DNA of 64,000 nucleotides, taken from positions 20,305,335 to 20,369,334 of the forward strand of contig NC_134018.1 of NCBI RefSeq assembly GCF_040712315.1, given 5' to 3'. The stretch is from Castanea sativa. Its lineage: Eukaryota > Streptophyta > Magnoliopsida > Fagales > Fagaceae. Position 1 is the first letter of the stretch. Each line of letters starts with the position of its first letter. Both the position numbers and the translations under genes were made by a program. The notes under the pieces are model-generated. The model did not search any database. It saw nothing but the letters and a program-made list of their open reading frames with translations, and was not told the DNA's origin. Positions 13,409 to 24,772 of the stretch are shown here, one piece after another.

Positions 13409-13595
13409 TTTGCTGGCTTTTTAAGCATCCTAAACTTTAGTTATGGATGGTGGGTTCCAGTTAGCTCAACTGGTAAAGTCTCTAATAGTTGAATAAGAGA
13501 TCTGGGGTTCAATCCCCGCCTACACCACAAACCAATTGGTGTCTTGGTTTAATGATAAAGTCCATCAGGAGCGGGCGCCATAGGTTAAAATTCTC

Positions 13596-13654
<59 letters not shown>

Positions 13655-14945
13655 AGTTATGGATGTGTTCTAAGTGCCTATCTTTTAGGAAACTTTATAA
13701 CTACATATCTAACATTTAAAAAAAAAAAAAAATTGACAATGTGAGTTTTGAGCATTTGTAAACTTTAGTTTTGGTTGTGTGCTAAGTGGCTACCATTAAA
13801 TACAACTTCATAACTACCATTTAAAAAAATTAAAAACAAAATCAATTGACAACGTGAGAGCCTTTTTAGCAATTGAAATTTTTGTTATGGATGCATGTGT
13901 ACTAATTGAATACCTTTTAGGACAAAGTGGCTAACTCTTAGGATTTTTTCTAATAAAACTTGATAACTCTCATTTAACAAAAATGATAATTGTGAGACTC
14001 TTTCCTACAATTATGGTTAGTTTCCTATGGTTTCTTTTTTAGTGAATCCCACAAGATGCTCTATGAGCAATGTATCTTTTTTGTCATTAGAAAGTTCAAA
14101 ATCTAAAAGGAATAGTTTCCATTCATTACACTTTTGGGCTTGGGTTAAAAAAAATAATAGATGCACCAATAAAAATTACGTTACTTGATATTAAACTTAG
14201 AAAATAGGTGAACTTCTCAAATTGTATTCTTGGTGATTTAAGAAATTAATACTATTAATTTTTTTTTTTTACTTCAATTAAGCACAAATCCTATTTCCAG
14301 TGTGAGTTCATATATGTCCATATTACAAAAGAAATTACGGCTTTGTGAAAATTAATTAAATCTAATTATCGACAACAAAAGCCACAACAAATAATCTGAT
14401 TATCAAGTAGTGAAGAACAACACCAACTAAAAATCCTCTTAGTTCCCAAGACTATAAATTGAGGTATTATCCAAATAATCAACCTGATAATAGGAAACAA
14501 CTATCAAAACCCATGCAATTAAATTTTAAAAAATAAGTTACGTAAACTAACATTTGAGCACGCGCTCACACACATGCTAAGAGAGTCTCTATTTTTTAGG
14601 TAAATGTATAATTTGTCAAACTATTACTACATTTAATTTTTACTTCTTAGTAAAGATTCCACTTAAAAAAACATTGAATTTTTTGTCATGATCTTTTTAA
14701 TTAAGTGGTATAGTTTACTCTCTTTTATTAGAAGAATCATGATTAGATTCCTCCTCCCTATTAGGAAGAAGGTTTCCTCAAAACCAATTCAAAAGAAACT
14801 TCCTTGAACCTACCATGTGGCAGTTGAAAAATGTCATCCTGGTGTACTTTAAATCATATACTTTTTTTTATGAGTCATTTGATTTGTGCAAATAATGCAT
14901 GTGATGGTTTTATGAATCGTCACATGGGTAGAGAAGATAGTTCCA
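12151..14945. repeat. Tandem segmental duplication, unit 2
   Basis: Second copy of the unit described at 9164-12150. Both units end with the same 'gggtagagaagat(t/a)gttcca' block, and the junction at about 12150 joins that end to the start of the next unit. Relative to unit 1 it carries a SINE (13450-13650) and about 230-290 extra bases around 14325-14610. No coding potential seen. Confidence 0.85.
13450..13650 (+). mobile_element. tRNA-derived SINE with target-site duplications
   Basis: The 5' part carries RNA polymerase III promoter boxes of a tRNA gene: box A 'ttagctcaactgg' near 13461 and box B 'ggttcaatcc' near 13505. A tRNA-unrelated body (ending near 13588) and a long A tail (about 13599-13650) follow. 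A 13-bp target-site duplication (ttagttatggatg at 13437-13449; ctagttatggatg at 13653-13665, 12 of 13 identical) flanks it. The paralogous unit 1 has the same site uninterrupted, which confirms both element boundaries. It is mobilised in trans by LINE machinery. Confidence 0.93.
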
Positions 14946-15600
14946 AACTTATTTGGAGTAAAGCTTTGTCCTCCCTATTATTGTAAACACCGATCAAGAC
15001 AAAAATCACAACTTTTGCTTTTTATAAAGAGAATGTATTACTTTATTTCTTTACTTGTATTATATAAAACAATAACGAGAACAATAACCTGGTATTTTTT
15101 TTTTTTAAGATTTACAAACACAAATCTCTAAACTGTTTCAGTTATAATTTAAATACAAACACTTTTACTCGATATGTTAGATGGGAATTCTAAAATTACG
15201 TAGTAATAACTACTCATTATATAATATAAGTTTATGAGGAAAATAGAGCAAAACAAGAAACTTCAACTAATTTTAATAGTAAAATTTGTGCAAAAATACT
15301 ATTTACATGTTAGGATCACTGTCAATTTAATTTATATATTTTAGCGCCAGTCAATTTAATTGATATTATTTTCAAATTATTGTTAATATGTAAGTTAAAA
15401 ATAACTTAGTTCAAATTCACTGCAACCATAATAATACTATAACATAAGATAAGGACTAAAATAATAGTGAAATTTTGGCCTAAATTTTGAATCGCTTTTT
15501 TCGAGTACTTAGATCGAGCAATAAAAGTGTCGACAAAAGCCCCTCTGGACTCAGGTCCCAGCACTCGACCTCGACACTCAATTATCGGTCAGCCAGAGCC
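14946..15600. other. Intergenic, nothing recognised
   Basis: AT-rich sequence between the tandem duplication and the F-box pseudogene. No coding frame, inverted repeat or RNA gene seen. Confidence 0.5.
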
Positions 15601-15605
15601 AGTGT

Positions 15606-17010
15606 TTGGATAGTAATAATCGCACGCAATCGGTAAGCTTTTTTACACATACTGTTTCCAGAGTTTTGGCTCTAAACAAAGCACCAGTCCTCCGAGATTT
15701 TTGCCTCACATGCCATTCTCGTTGTGACCCTTTACATCTTGAAACTTGGATCCTCACTGCCATAGCGCGTGACGTCCAACAACTCCAACTTGACATTTGC
15801 CTTGATGGGTTTATCAAGGACGAATTTTACCGTGGGGAACTTTTCGTGTTGCCCCAAAGCTTTTTTTTCCTGCAAAACAGTAGTGATTCTGGAATTATGA
15901 AATGGAATTGCGGTTGATCCTCCTTCATCCTTTGAATTCCCGAGCCTAAAGGATCTGCGTCTGGTTCACGTTTTTTTTCGCAATGGTGACTGTGTCCAAA
16001 GACTCCTCAGTGGCTGCCCAGTCCTCCAAGATTTAAAACTTTGCAGTGATAGTCGGAGCGGTCTAATCAGATTTGAGATAAAGGTACCTACGCTGTAATA
16101 TTTATGTCTCCAATTTCTAACCTTTAAACCCAGCCTTCCTGATTACAAACTTGCGATATGCACCCCAGCTAGTGAGTGCTTCCATTTTGATGGCGATTTG
16201 CGCCACGTCGTTTTTCTTGAAAAACTAGCCAATTTAGTTGAATATCAGATAGGTTATGCGGATAGGGTATTCAGGCTTCTTAAAGCACTAAATAAGGCTA
16301 AATACCTTACATTATATCCTGGTAAAAAACAGGTTAGAGTCCTTCACATTTTCTGATGTTTTCTTTGTTTTTAATTGATGAATATTGTTATGACTGTATG
16401 CCTCAATTTCATGATCTATTAAATTGATCAAAATTTCTAGTTCAAGATTTGATGTTGTTGTGTATATAATCTTCCCATGCAGTGCGTCGACTTTGGTTCT
16501 ATTTATCCTTCCAGGTTCAAAAATTTGGTCCGATTGAACCTTACACTTCAAAAATCTAACTGGCATGTGCTACAAGCCTTGCTCCGAGTGAGTCCTAAGT
16601 TAGAAGTTCTTGTGATTGATAAGGTTAGTTAACTTAATCAGAGATTTCCCTTGAAGTATAATAATATTTATAGTCTACTGAATCTTTTTAATTAATGAAC
16701 TTTGATGCCTTCAGCTTTATAGCAGAACAAACCAGTTATGCTCCATGGAGCTATTCGATGGTCCTGGTTATGTATCATCGCAACTTACAACTTTTAGATT
16801 TAATCAGTATGAAGGATCAAAATATGAAGTTGAATTTGTAAAATATATTCTAAAGGAAGCAAGGGTTTTGAAGACGGCAACAATTAGTGTTTGTGATACT
16901 GCATTAAAGGAAAGTGTTATTGAGGAAGTATCAATATTCCCAAGGTCCTCAACCACGTCTACTTACAGTTGAGGTTCAGCATTGAGGATGCCAACACTTA
17001 TTATGACTTT
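15606..17010 (+). pseudogene. F-box/LRR/FBD-type gene, 5'-truncated pseudogene
   Basis: Plant F-box/RNI/FBD proteins are substrate adaptors of SCF ubiquitin ligases. The sequence starts inside the family with SRVLALNKAPVLRDFCL and WILTAIARDVQQLQLDI, the region just after the F-box; no F-box is found upstream. A T-tract frameshift near 15862-15869 and a TGA at about 15897 break the first exon. The next frame continues as SLKDLRLVHV, LLSGCPVLQDLKL and LVEYQIGYADRV (leucine-rich repeats). Two further exons with plausible GT-AG borders follow: 16483-16624 (FKNLVRLNLTL, LLRVSPKLEVLVI) and 16714-16971, the FBD domain (VEFVKYILKEARVLKTATI). The end is frameshifted near 16945. Loss of the F-box and the breaks argue strongly against function. 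Confidence 0.85.
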
Positions 17011-17913
17011 GACTGAGGTATACTAAATTTGAAGGTACGTTACAAATATCTGCGCTTATAATATACCACTTTAGGTGGTAAATGGTAAATAATTGAACAT
17101 TTTTATTGAAAGTGGGAGCTCAAAAATTGTTCTTTCAAAGTGTCTGTCTTAGGTAAGTTTTTATTAATCAATCTTCACCAGTTTCTGTCTTAAGTAAAAC
17201 AACTCACTGTCCTTTTCAAACATGACACATCTATAACTAGTTATGATCATGTGCGAAGTTCCATTTGCCTTATGTAATGTGTATAAGCTACATATGCAGC
17301 AATGACGTACATTATGTACTTCCATAGGGATTAAATGTAGTAAGATGAACTTCTTGTGAGGAAGAAATTATAGTGTAAGATCTTAGAGTTAAATCTCTTC
17401 TGGAGCTTTAGCCCTATTATTGGTTGTATTTGTTAAATAATTGCAAGTTCTTTGATTATTAATGAACAGTTGGATTCTCGAGGAAAAGGTTCTTGAGGTA
17501 CCATTTTTGAGCTGTTTAAACTTTAAAAAGCACTTTAAACACAACTGTAAAGTTTTTATGTTTCTATTAGGAGGCTTCTATACGAATAGGATAAGTGGTT
17601 CTAAGGCTCCTAAATGCACAGTATAAAAGAGTATCATATCAGTTCTACTCAATTTTGGCTAAAGTATTTGTTGGCCAACACCTAAAAATCCTTTCAATCT
17701 TGTTTATTAGATGGTATACTCTTATTCATTGATGCTTCTTGTCCACCCCCTTGTCCATCTCAACTTATTCCTCTTTATTTATGCCACAAGCTCTCAACGT
17801 ATAGAAGTTACTGCATTAAAAGTTGAGTTACTTCCATTTTTTATTGTAATAAAAAAAATTATATATTTAGAGAAAGTGCTTCTTTAATAGATTAGAAAAG
17901 TACACACAATCTC

Positions 17914-18140
17914 GTGTGATTTCTCACACTCTAGAGTTTTGAGTGTAACACTTAACAATCGTCAAGTATTGTTTTATGTTCAACAGTTAAACATCCACGA
18001 AAATATATAATGAGTTGCTTATACGATGACACATGTAAATATTTAGAACTACATTTTCACATCAAATAGTATCATATGGTGGTTGTGTGTTACACTAAAA
18101 AACCCTATGGGGATTAAGGGTTACAAAATTTACAGTTTAC
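17914..18140. repeat. Dispersed repeat, copy 2
   Basis: Same-orientation near-copy of 7722-7942, sharing the blocks 'gagttttgagtgtaac' and 'ccctatggggattaaggg'. The sequences diverge sharply at both edges, so the shared unit is about 220 bases. Confidence 0.8.
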
Positions 18141-20417
18141 ACACAAATAATACCACATGGAATTACTTTATCACACTACAAAAAGAACAGCAAAGTCTTA
18201 GTGCTAAATTTTTATAGTCTTAGAGCTAAATTGCTTGGGTGTGTGTCCAACTTGAAGAAATTACTATAGTTTAATTTTGAGGAGTTGTGTGGCCAAGAGA
18301 GCCATTTGCACCGAGTTTTACTCCGGGAGGCACAAATCTACCTTTAAGGATAATGTTATTTGCTTGATTCTATAGTTTGTGAGATCTTTCTAACTTTAAC
18401 TATCTATTTTTATCATTGCTAATTTTTTAGGGTTTATATTGTTGAATCAAAATTTGTTTATTTAGCCATATTTTCCAACAAGTTTATCACATATATTTTT
18501 TTCCTTTATTTTATTCTATCTGGAGGCATAGTCTCCTTTACTTCGTCAACTGACATGTTCCTTTTAACTATTGGCTTAAATACATCTAATGATGTTAGAA
18601 AGCTTTCATGGTCTTTCTAGGCCTGCTCTACTTCTTTGTTAATTACAGTTAGATAAACTCTTTTTTAGTTATTGATTATGTTCAACATCTTCACTATTGC
18701 AAGTTCTCATGATCATGTATGCGTACCAGTCTCTTATTGGGGTCTGCTATCTCATCACATTGGTGTTGTGTGGGTTGTTACTACTCTAGCTTGCTTCTAA
18801 GGTTTTTTGGACAGAGGATGCACTTGACTAGTATTGGTGTTAATTTTCTATGATGTATAATTTTGTATCAATGAGAATATGGTTATCCTGTTCAGCAACG
18901 TTGGAAGTTTCTTGTTGTGTGATGAGATACATATTAGGATGATGAGGCCATGGTTAATATCCTAATACATAATGCACAACACCATTTTGCATTTGCTTGT
19001 AGCTGATGGTTGTTTTATTCTTTTTCAAATGAGTGTTTCCAAAAATGTACTTTGTTTTCTTTTGTTCTTTTATGCAGCTAAATCATTACAATCTTGCCCT
19101 GCAGATAATCAACAGAACTGGGGTATGGAGTTTATGGTCTCTTTACAATCTACAAGCACAGGTCAATATCAATAAAATATGTGGTCAATGAAATTGTATG
19201 TTTGTTTTCTCTCTTACTGAGAAAAGGATTAAAAAGTCTTATATTAGCATTAGTATTAATCTCAAGTGGAACAACTTTATTACTAGTAATGTATGTAGAA
19301 TGTTTACAGTATCCATGCTGAAGTTATCCTTGATCATTTATGTTCCAAGTAGGCTAGTTGAATCTTGTGCTAGTACAAATTTGCAGAACATATCACTAAA
19401 CTTTCAAGGGAGTATAAAAGCTTCCCATGTTTTATTGGATACTTGATGCAGATGTAAAAGTGGATGTAGAATCTAGCTTGTAACAATGAGTAAAGGAATA
19501 CTTTTGTGCAATCACATGCTCTCAGCTCCTTAACAAGGGAACTGATTGTCCCCAAACATCATATTAACCTAGAACTCTCTCAAGCTATCCTATGCCCTTA
19601 TTAGCAGTTGATTTGTGACAACTAAGTAGCAAATAATGTCTTTTAACTTTATATTATTTATGTTCAGTATTGAGTTAGGGATACCCTTGAAACCTCAAGA
19701 TTGGATGTGAGAACTGACTATCTAGGTAGCCTTATTCCCTTAAAATTTTCCAGTTCTAGCTAAAAATGAGTATTGTTTCTGTTAGTCACATGCATTTGAG
19801 GTGCTGAAAAACAATTGATTCCTTCAAATGGAATCATGACTTCAAAATTAGATTTTGGGAGGATAAAATCCATGGTTGGATAGTCGACCCGCTTTGATGA
19901 ACTAGGTTTACAGACAATGAAGTCGGTGTTATACACGATGATAAGGAATGAATTCATTGAAGCTAATCAAGTTGAATGGAACGAACTTGTCAGCTTTTTG
20001 TCCAAGCTTCTTCTACTTCACAGGCATCTCTAAAAATTTCACTAAAATGTCGCAGTCCTCAAGAATGTTTTCCCTATTGTATGCTTGATGCGTGTGTAAT
20101 AGTGACTACATTCTAACCAATGGCAAATGCATACTTTTGGGCAATCGGAAACAAGTGATTGATGAAAAACTTAAACAAAGATTCACATATTAAATGTGGA
20201 TAAAATCATCTACAAAACTCTCAAGAACCACTAGCATTATATTCAAAGATAAAAAAACAAAATGAGAAGGTAAGCATGACTCCCTGGTGAAGTTAGATCC
20301 TCCACAAGAAAAGGAGTTTGAACGAAGCGTGAGCGTCTGAGGAATGTGAGCTAAAACGATTCTTTTCTTAACACCTTTTTCTAGTCAATTTATTAGTCTA
20401 TAGACTATATGTGTGTG
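18141..20417. other. Intergenic, with a possible orphan exon at 19076-19161
   Basis: No gene can be built. A stretch at 19076-19161 is bounded by a good acceptor (ttttatgcag) and a GT, and reads in one frame as LNHYNLALQIINRTGVW and onward. That looks protein-like, but no neighbouring exons were found. The remaining short frames at 18972-19957 have no recognisable content. Confidence 0.35.
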
Positions 20418-21666
20418 TCTATATATATATATATAAAAGTAGACCTTAAGAGCTTAAAGTATTACCATGCAGCGTACTTTATGAAGAGAATTGGAATATT
20501 TTTAAGCTACATCAAAGATAAAAACAAATATATAAATAATGATTCTGTATTTCCTTTAGTTCAATGTTTTAAAACTATTTTGTATTACATTTTTTATTCA
20601 ATACTTTAACACTACTATTTGCTTCATTTAGTTCAATATCTCAAAACTTTTCCTCTCTCTCACACAAAAAATTATTTTCATTGCCATTCACCCTTTTCAC
20701 TTATACTCCTTTGTATACACATGCCCACAACCTTTCAAGAAATCCCATCTCAAATACAGTGAGACAAAAAATGATGTCATTTGCCTTCAGCCTTCCAACA
20801 ACACCTACATAACTCCAACATTACAGTACCGTTTGATTCTAACACATATAAGTAGGCTACGTCCAAGGAATGAAGCTTTCATTTTTTATTCAATGATGGG
20901 AGATTACAGTTTTGACGTTGAAGTCGGATTTTGTGAAGGTTTTGATTCGCTTTAAGTCTTTGGATGTTTGGGATCTTAGAATTGGGACAGTCGTAAATGT
21001 ATTTTGTTTTAGAACTAAAGAAAAAGAACCGTTCTAATTGATTATTTATGAAGTTAGATTTTTTTATTTTTTTATTTTGTGTTAGAACTCATAATTTGTA
21101 GGTTTCTTTGTAAGTTTTTTTAATGCTATTTTGTACCGTATGAGCCATAGAAATAAAAATAAGAATCGATGATGATTTCAAAATATTTTCCACTTTTTTG
21201 GGTCAGTTTCTCTTTTTATAATAATGTTCTCTATGTTGATACTTACAAATGATTTCCTTAATTTCATTGAAAGAATGAATAGAGTGTTTGTGATTAAGAT
21301 CTCTATATTTGGTTGTGAGAATAGAGTAGTTGACTAAGTGTTTGAGGGGTTGCTTAAAGTAATGTAATTTTAGGATATAAAGTATTTTATGCTTTAAATT
21401 CTTATTAATAGATTTTAAAATCATTTAATCTATTAAAAAAATGAAATCAACTTTTAACTGTAAATATTATAATTTATTATATTCTTGTAATGTTATACAA
21501 TTTTAAAAAAAAATTAATTATGAATTAAGAAAATCAAGTTTCAAAGTATTCAACAATTTTAAAAAAAAATTAATTATGAATTAAGTATTATATATATATA
21601 TATATATATAAATGATTTTAAATGAAATTATAGAGTAATCCGCACATCGCCCGGGACATCATCTAG
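20418..21666 (+). mobile_element. Non-autonomous Helitron-like element
   Basis: The 3' end 'cacatcgcccgggacatcatctag' region (GC-rich imperfect hairpin followed by CTAG and then T) matches the CTRR terminus of plant Helitrons. The proposed 5' end begins TCTATATATATA followed by TAAAAGTAGA, like the TC-start consensus of plant Helitrons, but the base before it is G, not the expected A. No Rep/helicase frame lies within, so it would be non-autonomous. The (TA) run at about 21590-21611 is just inside the 3' end, and a 54-bp block around 21503-21585 is repeated in tandem. The 3' end is more certain than the 5' end. Confidence 0.6.
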
Positions 21667-21670
21667 TTAT

Positions 21671-21854
21671 ATGAATACAAATTCTCTATACAACTTTTTG
21701 TATTCTACTTTATGTTTTACCAATCAAAACTTACCATAATTTTTTTTTTAATTTTCCTTATAGAATAGCTAAAGCTTAAAATGGAGAAAAATTAAATACA
21801 TGGCAAGTTTTGATTGGTAGAACACAAAAAGTGGTACAAAGAATTTGTATTCAT
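21671..21854. mobile_element. Foldback MITE
   Basis: About 60-bp imperfect inverted arms: the left arm starts 'atgaatacaaattct' and contains 'ccaatcaaaacttacca'; the right arm contains its reverse 'tggcaagttttgattgg' and ends 'agaatttgtattcat'. Total about 184 bp with no coding frame. It abuts the Helitron end. Target duplication and superfamily are not resolved. Confidence 0.75.
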
Positions 21855-22149
21855 TAAAAGGTTTTAATATGAGCAACATCTAGTGATTATTATCCATTAT
21901 TAATTAGGTCTTACAAATATTTGGTAATACACTCCAACAGTTTCAAATTTTATTAAATATACAAAAATGGCTATGTCAGACCGCAAAATTAAAAGGCCAA
22001 GGATTTGCAACTCCTGCAAAATGTACACATGTCAAGTATTCATTTGGTAAAAAATTCAGTCTTGACCAGGAAATTTTCATTTAAATATAATCTTGGATAT
22101 GTGTTTATTTGAGATACATTGACATGTGTGCATTTTTATAAGAGCTGCT

Positions 22150-22390
22150 ATAACTTAGTTTGCAACAAATCCTTTTCCCAAAATAAAATAACACTAAAAC
22201 TAAAAATTAGTTGAAAGTACTATAAATAAAGGTAAAAATTAGCTGAAATAGTATAATGTGACTCATGAATAGTACCAAAAAGTGTAGTGGGACCCATGAA
22301 TAGTAACAAAAATAAGTTGAATAATAAAATAAATTGGCAAAATTAATTATGTCAAATGGACACTAACACTAAAAAGCTAAGAGTGATTTC
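22150..22390. mobile_element. Probable hAT-like MITE remnant
   Basis: Contains 'actcatgaatagtacc' and 'cccatgaatagtaac' and ends 'caaatggacac'. The same style of sequence appears near 33640-33845 and 34889-35056 with 'caaacggacac' and 'ccaaacggac' ends. These resemble small plant MITEs with a 'gtgtccgtttg' terminus. Boundaries are approximate. Confidence 0.4.
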
Positions 22391-22504
22391 CAGAGTCATC
22401 ATGTTAATAATTTATCTAATGTTTGGAAAAAAAAAACAAGTGTTTTTGAATAATAACATATTCAATTATATTTGAAACATTTTTTATGTAAAATGCTGAA
22501 AGAA

Positions 22505-22610
22505 GTGTCACAACTAGTAAAGTTTCTGATGGTTGAATAAGAGATTTGGGGTTCAATTTTCGCCTACACTAAAAACCAATTGGTGTTTTGATTTGATGAT
22601 AAAAAAAACA
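22505..22610 (+). mobile_element. SINE remnant, same family as 13450
   Basis: Shares 'gttgaataagagat', 'ggggttcaat' (box B), 'cgcctacac' and 'aaaccaattggtgt' with the intact SINE at 13450-13650. The 5' end and box A are eroded and the tail is short. Confidence 0.75.
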
Positions 22611-22763
22611 AAATATATCACAAAAGTGACGCTACATGTTGAAACTCTATAAAACAAATGTCACATACTAACTATACTATTAGAAACATAGCCTCGTTTG
22701 TCAAAATAAAAGAAACACAACCTTAAAAGGGCCAATTAAAATTGTCGTAGATGTTATTTGGGC

Positions 22764-23333
22764 TAGGGGTGGCAATTCGTGTTCACGGGTCGGGTTCGTG
22801 TCGTGCTGTATCGTGTCGTGTCATGTCGAGTCATGACTATTCGGCTATATGGGTTGACCCGAACCCGACTTGTTTTCTAAACATGTCAAGAATCTTCAAC
22901 CCACAAACGATATGTTTATTAAACAAGTCAACCCGACCCAACACGTTTAACTCGTTTAATTAACAAGTTATGTAAAAGTCAATACAAATGACTCTTTTTA
23001 TAATCTATTTAATAAATAAGTCATACTTAACCAATATAATATTTATCAATTTCCATGTATATATAATTAAAATACAATTACAACTATAAATATAGTAATA
23101 AACATATAAAAACAACCATAAATTAAGTAATAATATCAAAATAATTAATAACTTTATAAGCTAAACGAGTTAGACGAGTTCGTGTGTTGAACACGAACCC
23201 AACCTGTTTATTAAACGGGTTAGTCATGTCAACCCGAATATAACCCGAACCCGTTTAGCCTCAATCCATTACTTGTTTATTAACGAATTAGTCGTGTCGG
23301 ATTCGCGGGTCGTGTCAGATTTTGCCACCCCTA
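22764..23333. mobile_element. Non-autonomous hAT element, 570 bp
   Basis: Terminal inverted repeats 'taggggtggcaa' and '(t)tgccacccccta-like' close the element. The 8-bp target duplication is atttgggc (22756-22763) and atttaggc (23334-23341), 7 of 8 identical. The interior is rich in 'cgtgtcgtg' and 'gggtt' subterminal repeats on both strands and has no transposase. A longer relative with the same ends lies at 36054-36985. Both facts fit hAT. Confidence 0.88.
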
Positions 23334-23438
23334 ATTTAGGCTTTCATGATAATTAGCTTTATCTTTTATATATGTCCATTTAAGAAAACATCTTTGAATT
23401 TTTTTCATCTTTTAAAACCTTTGAAATAAATATCATTT

Positions 23439-23790
23439 TGTTAGAAACCTCTTTAGGTATATAGATAATAATTGTTAAAATATTACATTTAGCTAGTTAC
23501 AATTCCAAACATGTTAATCACATTTAACACATATTGGAATTATTAATATATATGGAGAATAATAGGACCATTAGGATAAGGTCATGTGGGCCAATAAAAT
23601 AGTTTTATGATTCTATAAATACCTACTTGTAATCACATTTCCATCATAAAAGAATAAACCAATTTCTTAGTGCATTAATGCATTTTTTCTCTTAATCTCT
23701 TTCTTTCTCTATGGAGGTGAATACCTTGAATTTTACCAATTCCCCTACAGTTCCTATTCATTCTCATTAGGAACCACTGGGTTCCTAAGA
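23439..23790 (+). repeat. 5' LTR of the outer element
   Basis: 352 bases, TGTTAGAAACC to gttcctaaga (expected cctaaca). It shares the blocks 'gataataattgtt', 'catgttaatcacattta', 'tgggccaata' and 'tctatggagg' with the LTRs at 26018, 27112 and 28372. A degenerate tRNA-iMet-type primer-binding site (tggttctagagcc, expected tggtatcagagcc) follows at 23793-23805. Confidence 0.85.
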
Positions 23791-23817
23791 AGTGGTTCTA
23801 GAGCCGTCGATCTTGAG

Positions 23818-24447
23818 ATGAATGAATGTGACCAAAGAGAATTTTGGAAAGAATTACGGTAAATGGTGAACAAAGTTTCAGAAAATGTCAAGGCTTTGTA
23901 CGAATCTAACAATGCTATTTTAGAGAAGGTCAAGGCCTTGGCTGAACATAAAAAGGCCATGAAAGAAGAACTTTCAAGATTGCAAGAGGATCTTGAAAAC
24001 ATGTCCGAAAAAGAGTTACAGCTTCTTGAAGATACAAGTGACAAGTTACAAATTCTTGAATCAACGAAACATGCCTTCGATTTTGAAAGCAACAGTGAAT
24101 ATGTGGCTAATCAAAATCATGCAAAGGTTGATGAAGTTTTGGTGGTTGATGCCACTCGAAGTCAAGATGATCAGCTCTTGCAAGAGACCCTGAATGGTCA
24201 TAAGGTGCTGCTGTTAAATTGCAAGACATTGCCAACTCTTGTGGAAGTTCTACCAATCAATGTTGATTGTTTAGGTGATCACACTTGTAGCAAGACAAAG
24301 CATGTTCACAACCAATTAGGGAGTTACACTATTGATAGTTTCATTGGACGTGCACAAGCTATATTAGTTGATGGACTTAAGGAGATATGGTTGAGCAGTA
24401 AAAGTATTAGAGCCTACGGATGTGAACTATCCAACTTGGGTACTTAA
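23818..24447 (+). CDS. Coiled-coil ORF inside the LTR element, function unknown
   Basis: Open from the ATG at 23863 to 24447 (194 residues). An in-frame ATG at 23818 lies upstream but is separated by one TAA at 23860. Residues 1-70 are Lys/Glu/Leu-rich with heptad spacing (EELSRLQEDLENM), a predicted coiled coil. The rest is mixed, with NQLGSYTIDSFIGRAQ near the end. It occupies the gag position directly behind the primer-binding site, yet shows no gag or zinc-knuckle motif. It may be a diverged gag N-terminus or captured host sequence. No stop breaks the main frame. Confidence 0.45.
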
Positions 24448-24460
24448 GCACTAGAAGTAC

Positions 24461-24610
24461 CACTACAAAAAAAATCTAGGTTTAGGCGGCATTTTTTTTA
24501 GCGACGCTTTTAAATTCACCGCTATAAGTGGTATACTGTGACGTTTTTGAAAAACGCCGCTAAAGAATGAGTGCTTAGCAACGTTTTCTAAAAAACGTCG
24601 CTATACAACT
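24461..24610. mobile_element. CACTA-type transposon end, truncated
   Basis: Starts CACTACAAAAAAAA and continues with repeated 'gcgacg(c/t)ttt' and 'aacg(c/t)cgct' subterminal motifs in both orientations, typical of plant CACTA elements. The opposite terminus (…TTTTGTAGTG) was not found, so only one end is present, inside the outer LTR element. Confidence 0.65.
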
Positions 24611-24772
24611 CTGTTTCTTTCCCTCCATCTATGAAGAATGGTTCAAGAAAGCAATATTTGCCTTCCAATATCAATGAGTTTATGATCCCATCAATGAAGA
24701 CATTGAATATTTTCGTATTGAAGATGATTTGGACTTGTTAGGTCCATTGGTATCACACTATAAAGTAAAGGG

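Noticed and set aside
13450..13560. A functional tRNA gene
   Set aside because: Box A and box B are present, but no cloverleaf with a plausible anticodon arm forms, and the A tail and target duplications mark a SINE.
9164..14945. An LTR retrotransposon with 1.3-kb LTRs
   Set aside because: The two homologous blocks share both ends with adjacent sequence, lack TG...CA ends, a primer-binding site and a polypurine tract, and so fit a tandem duplication better.
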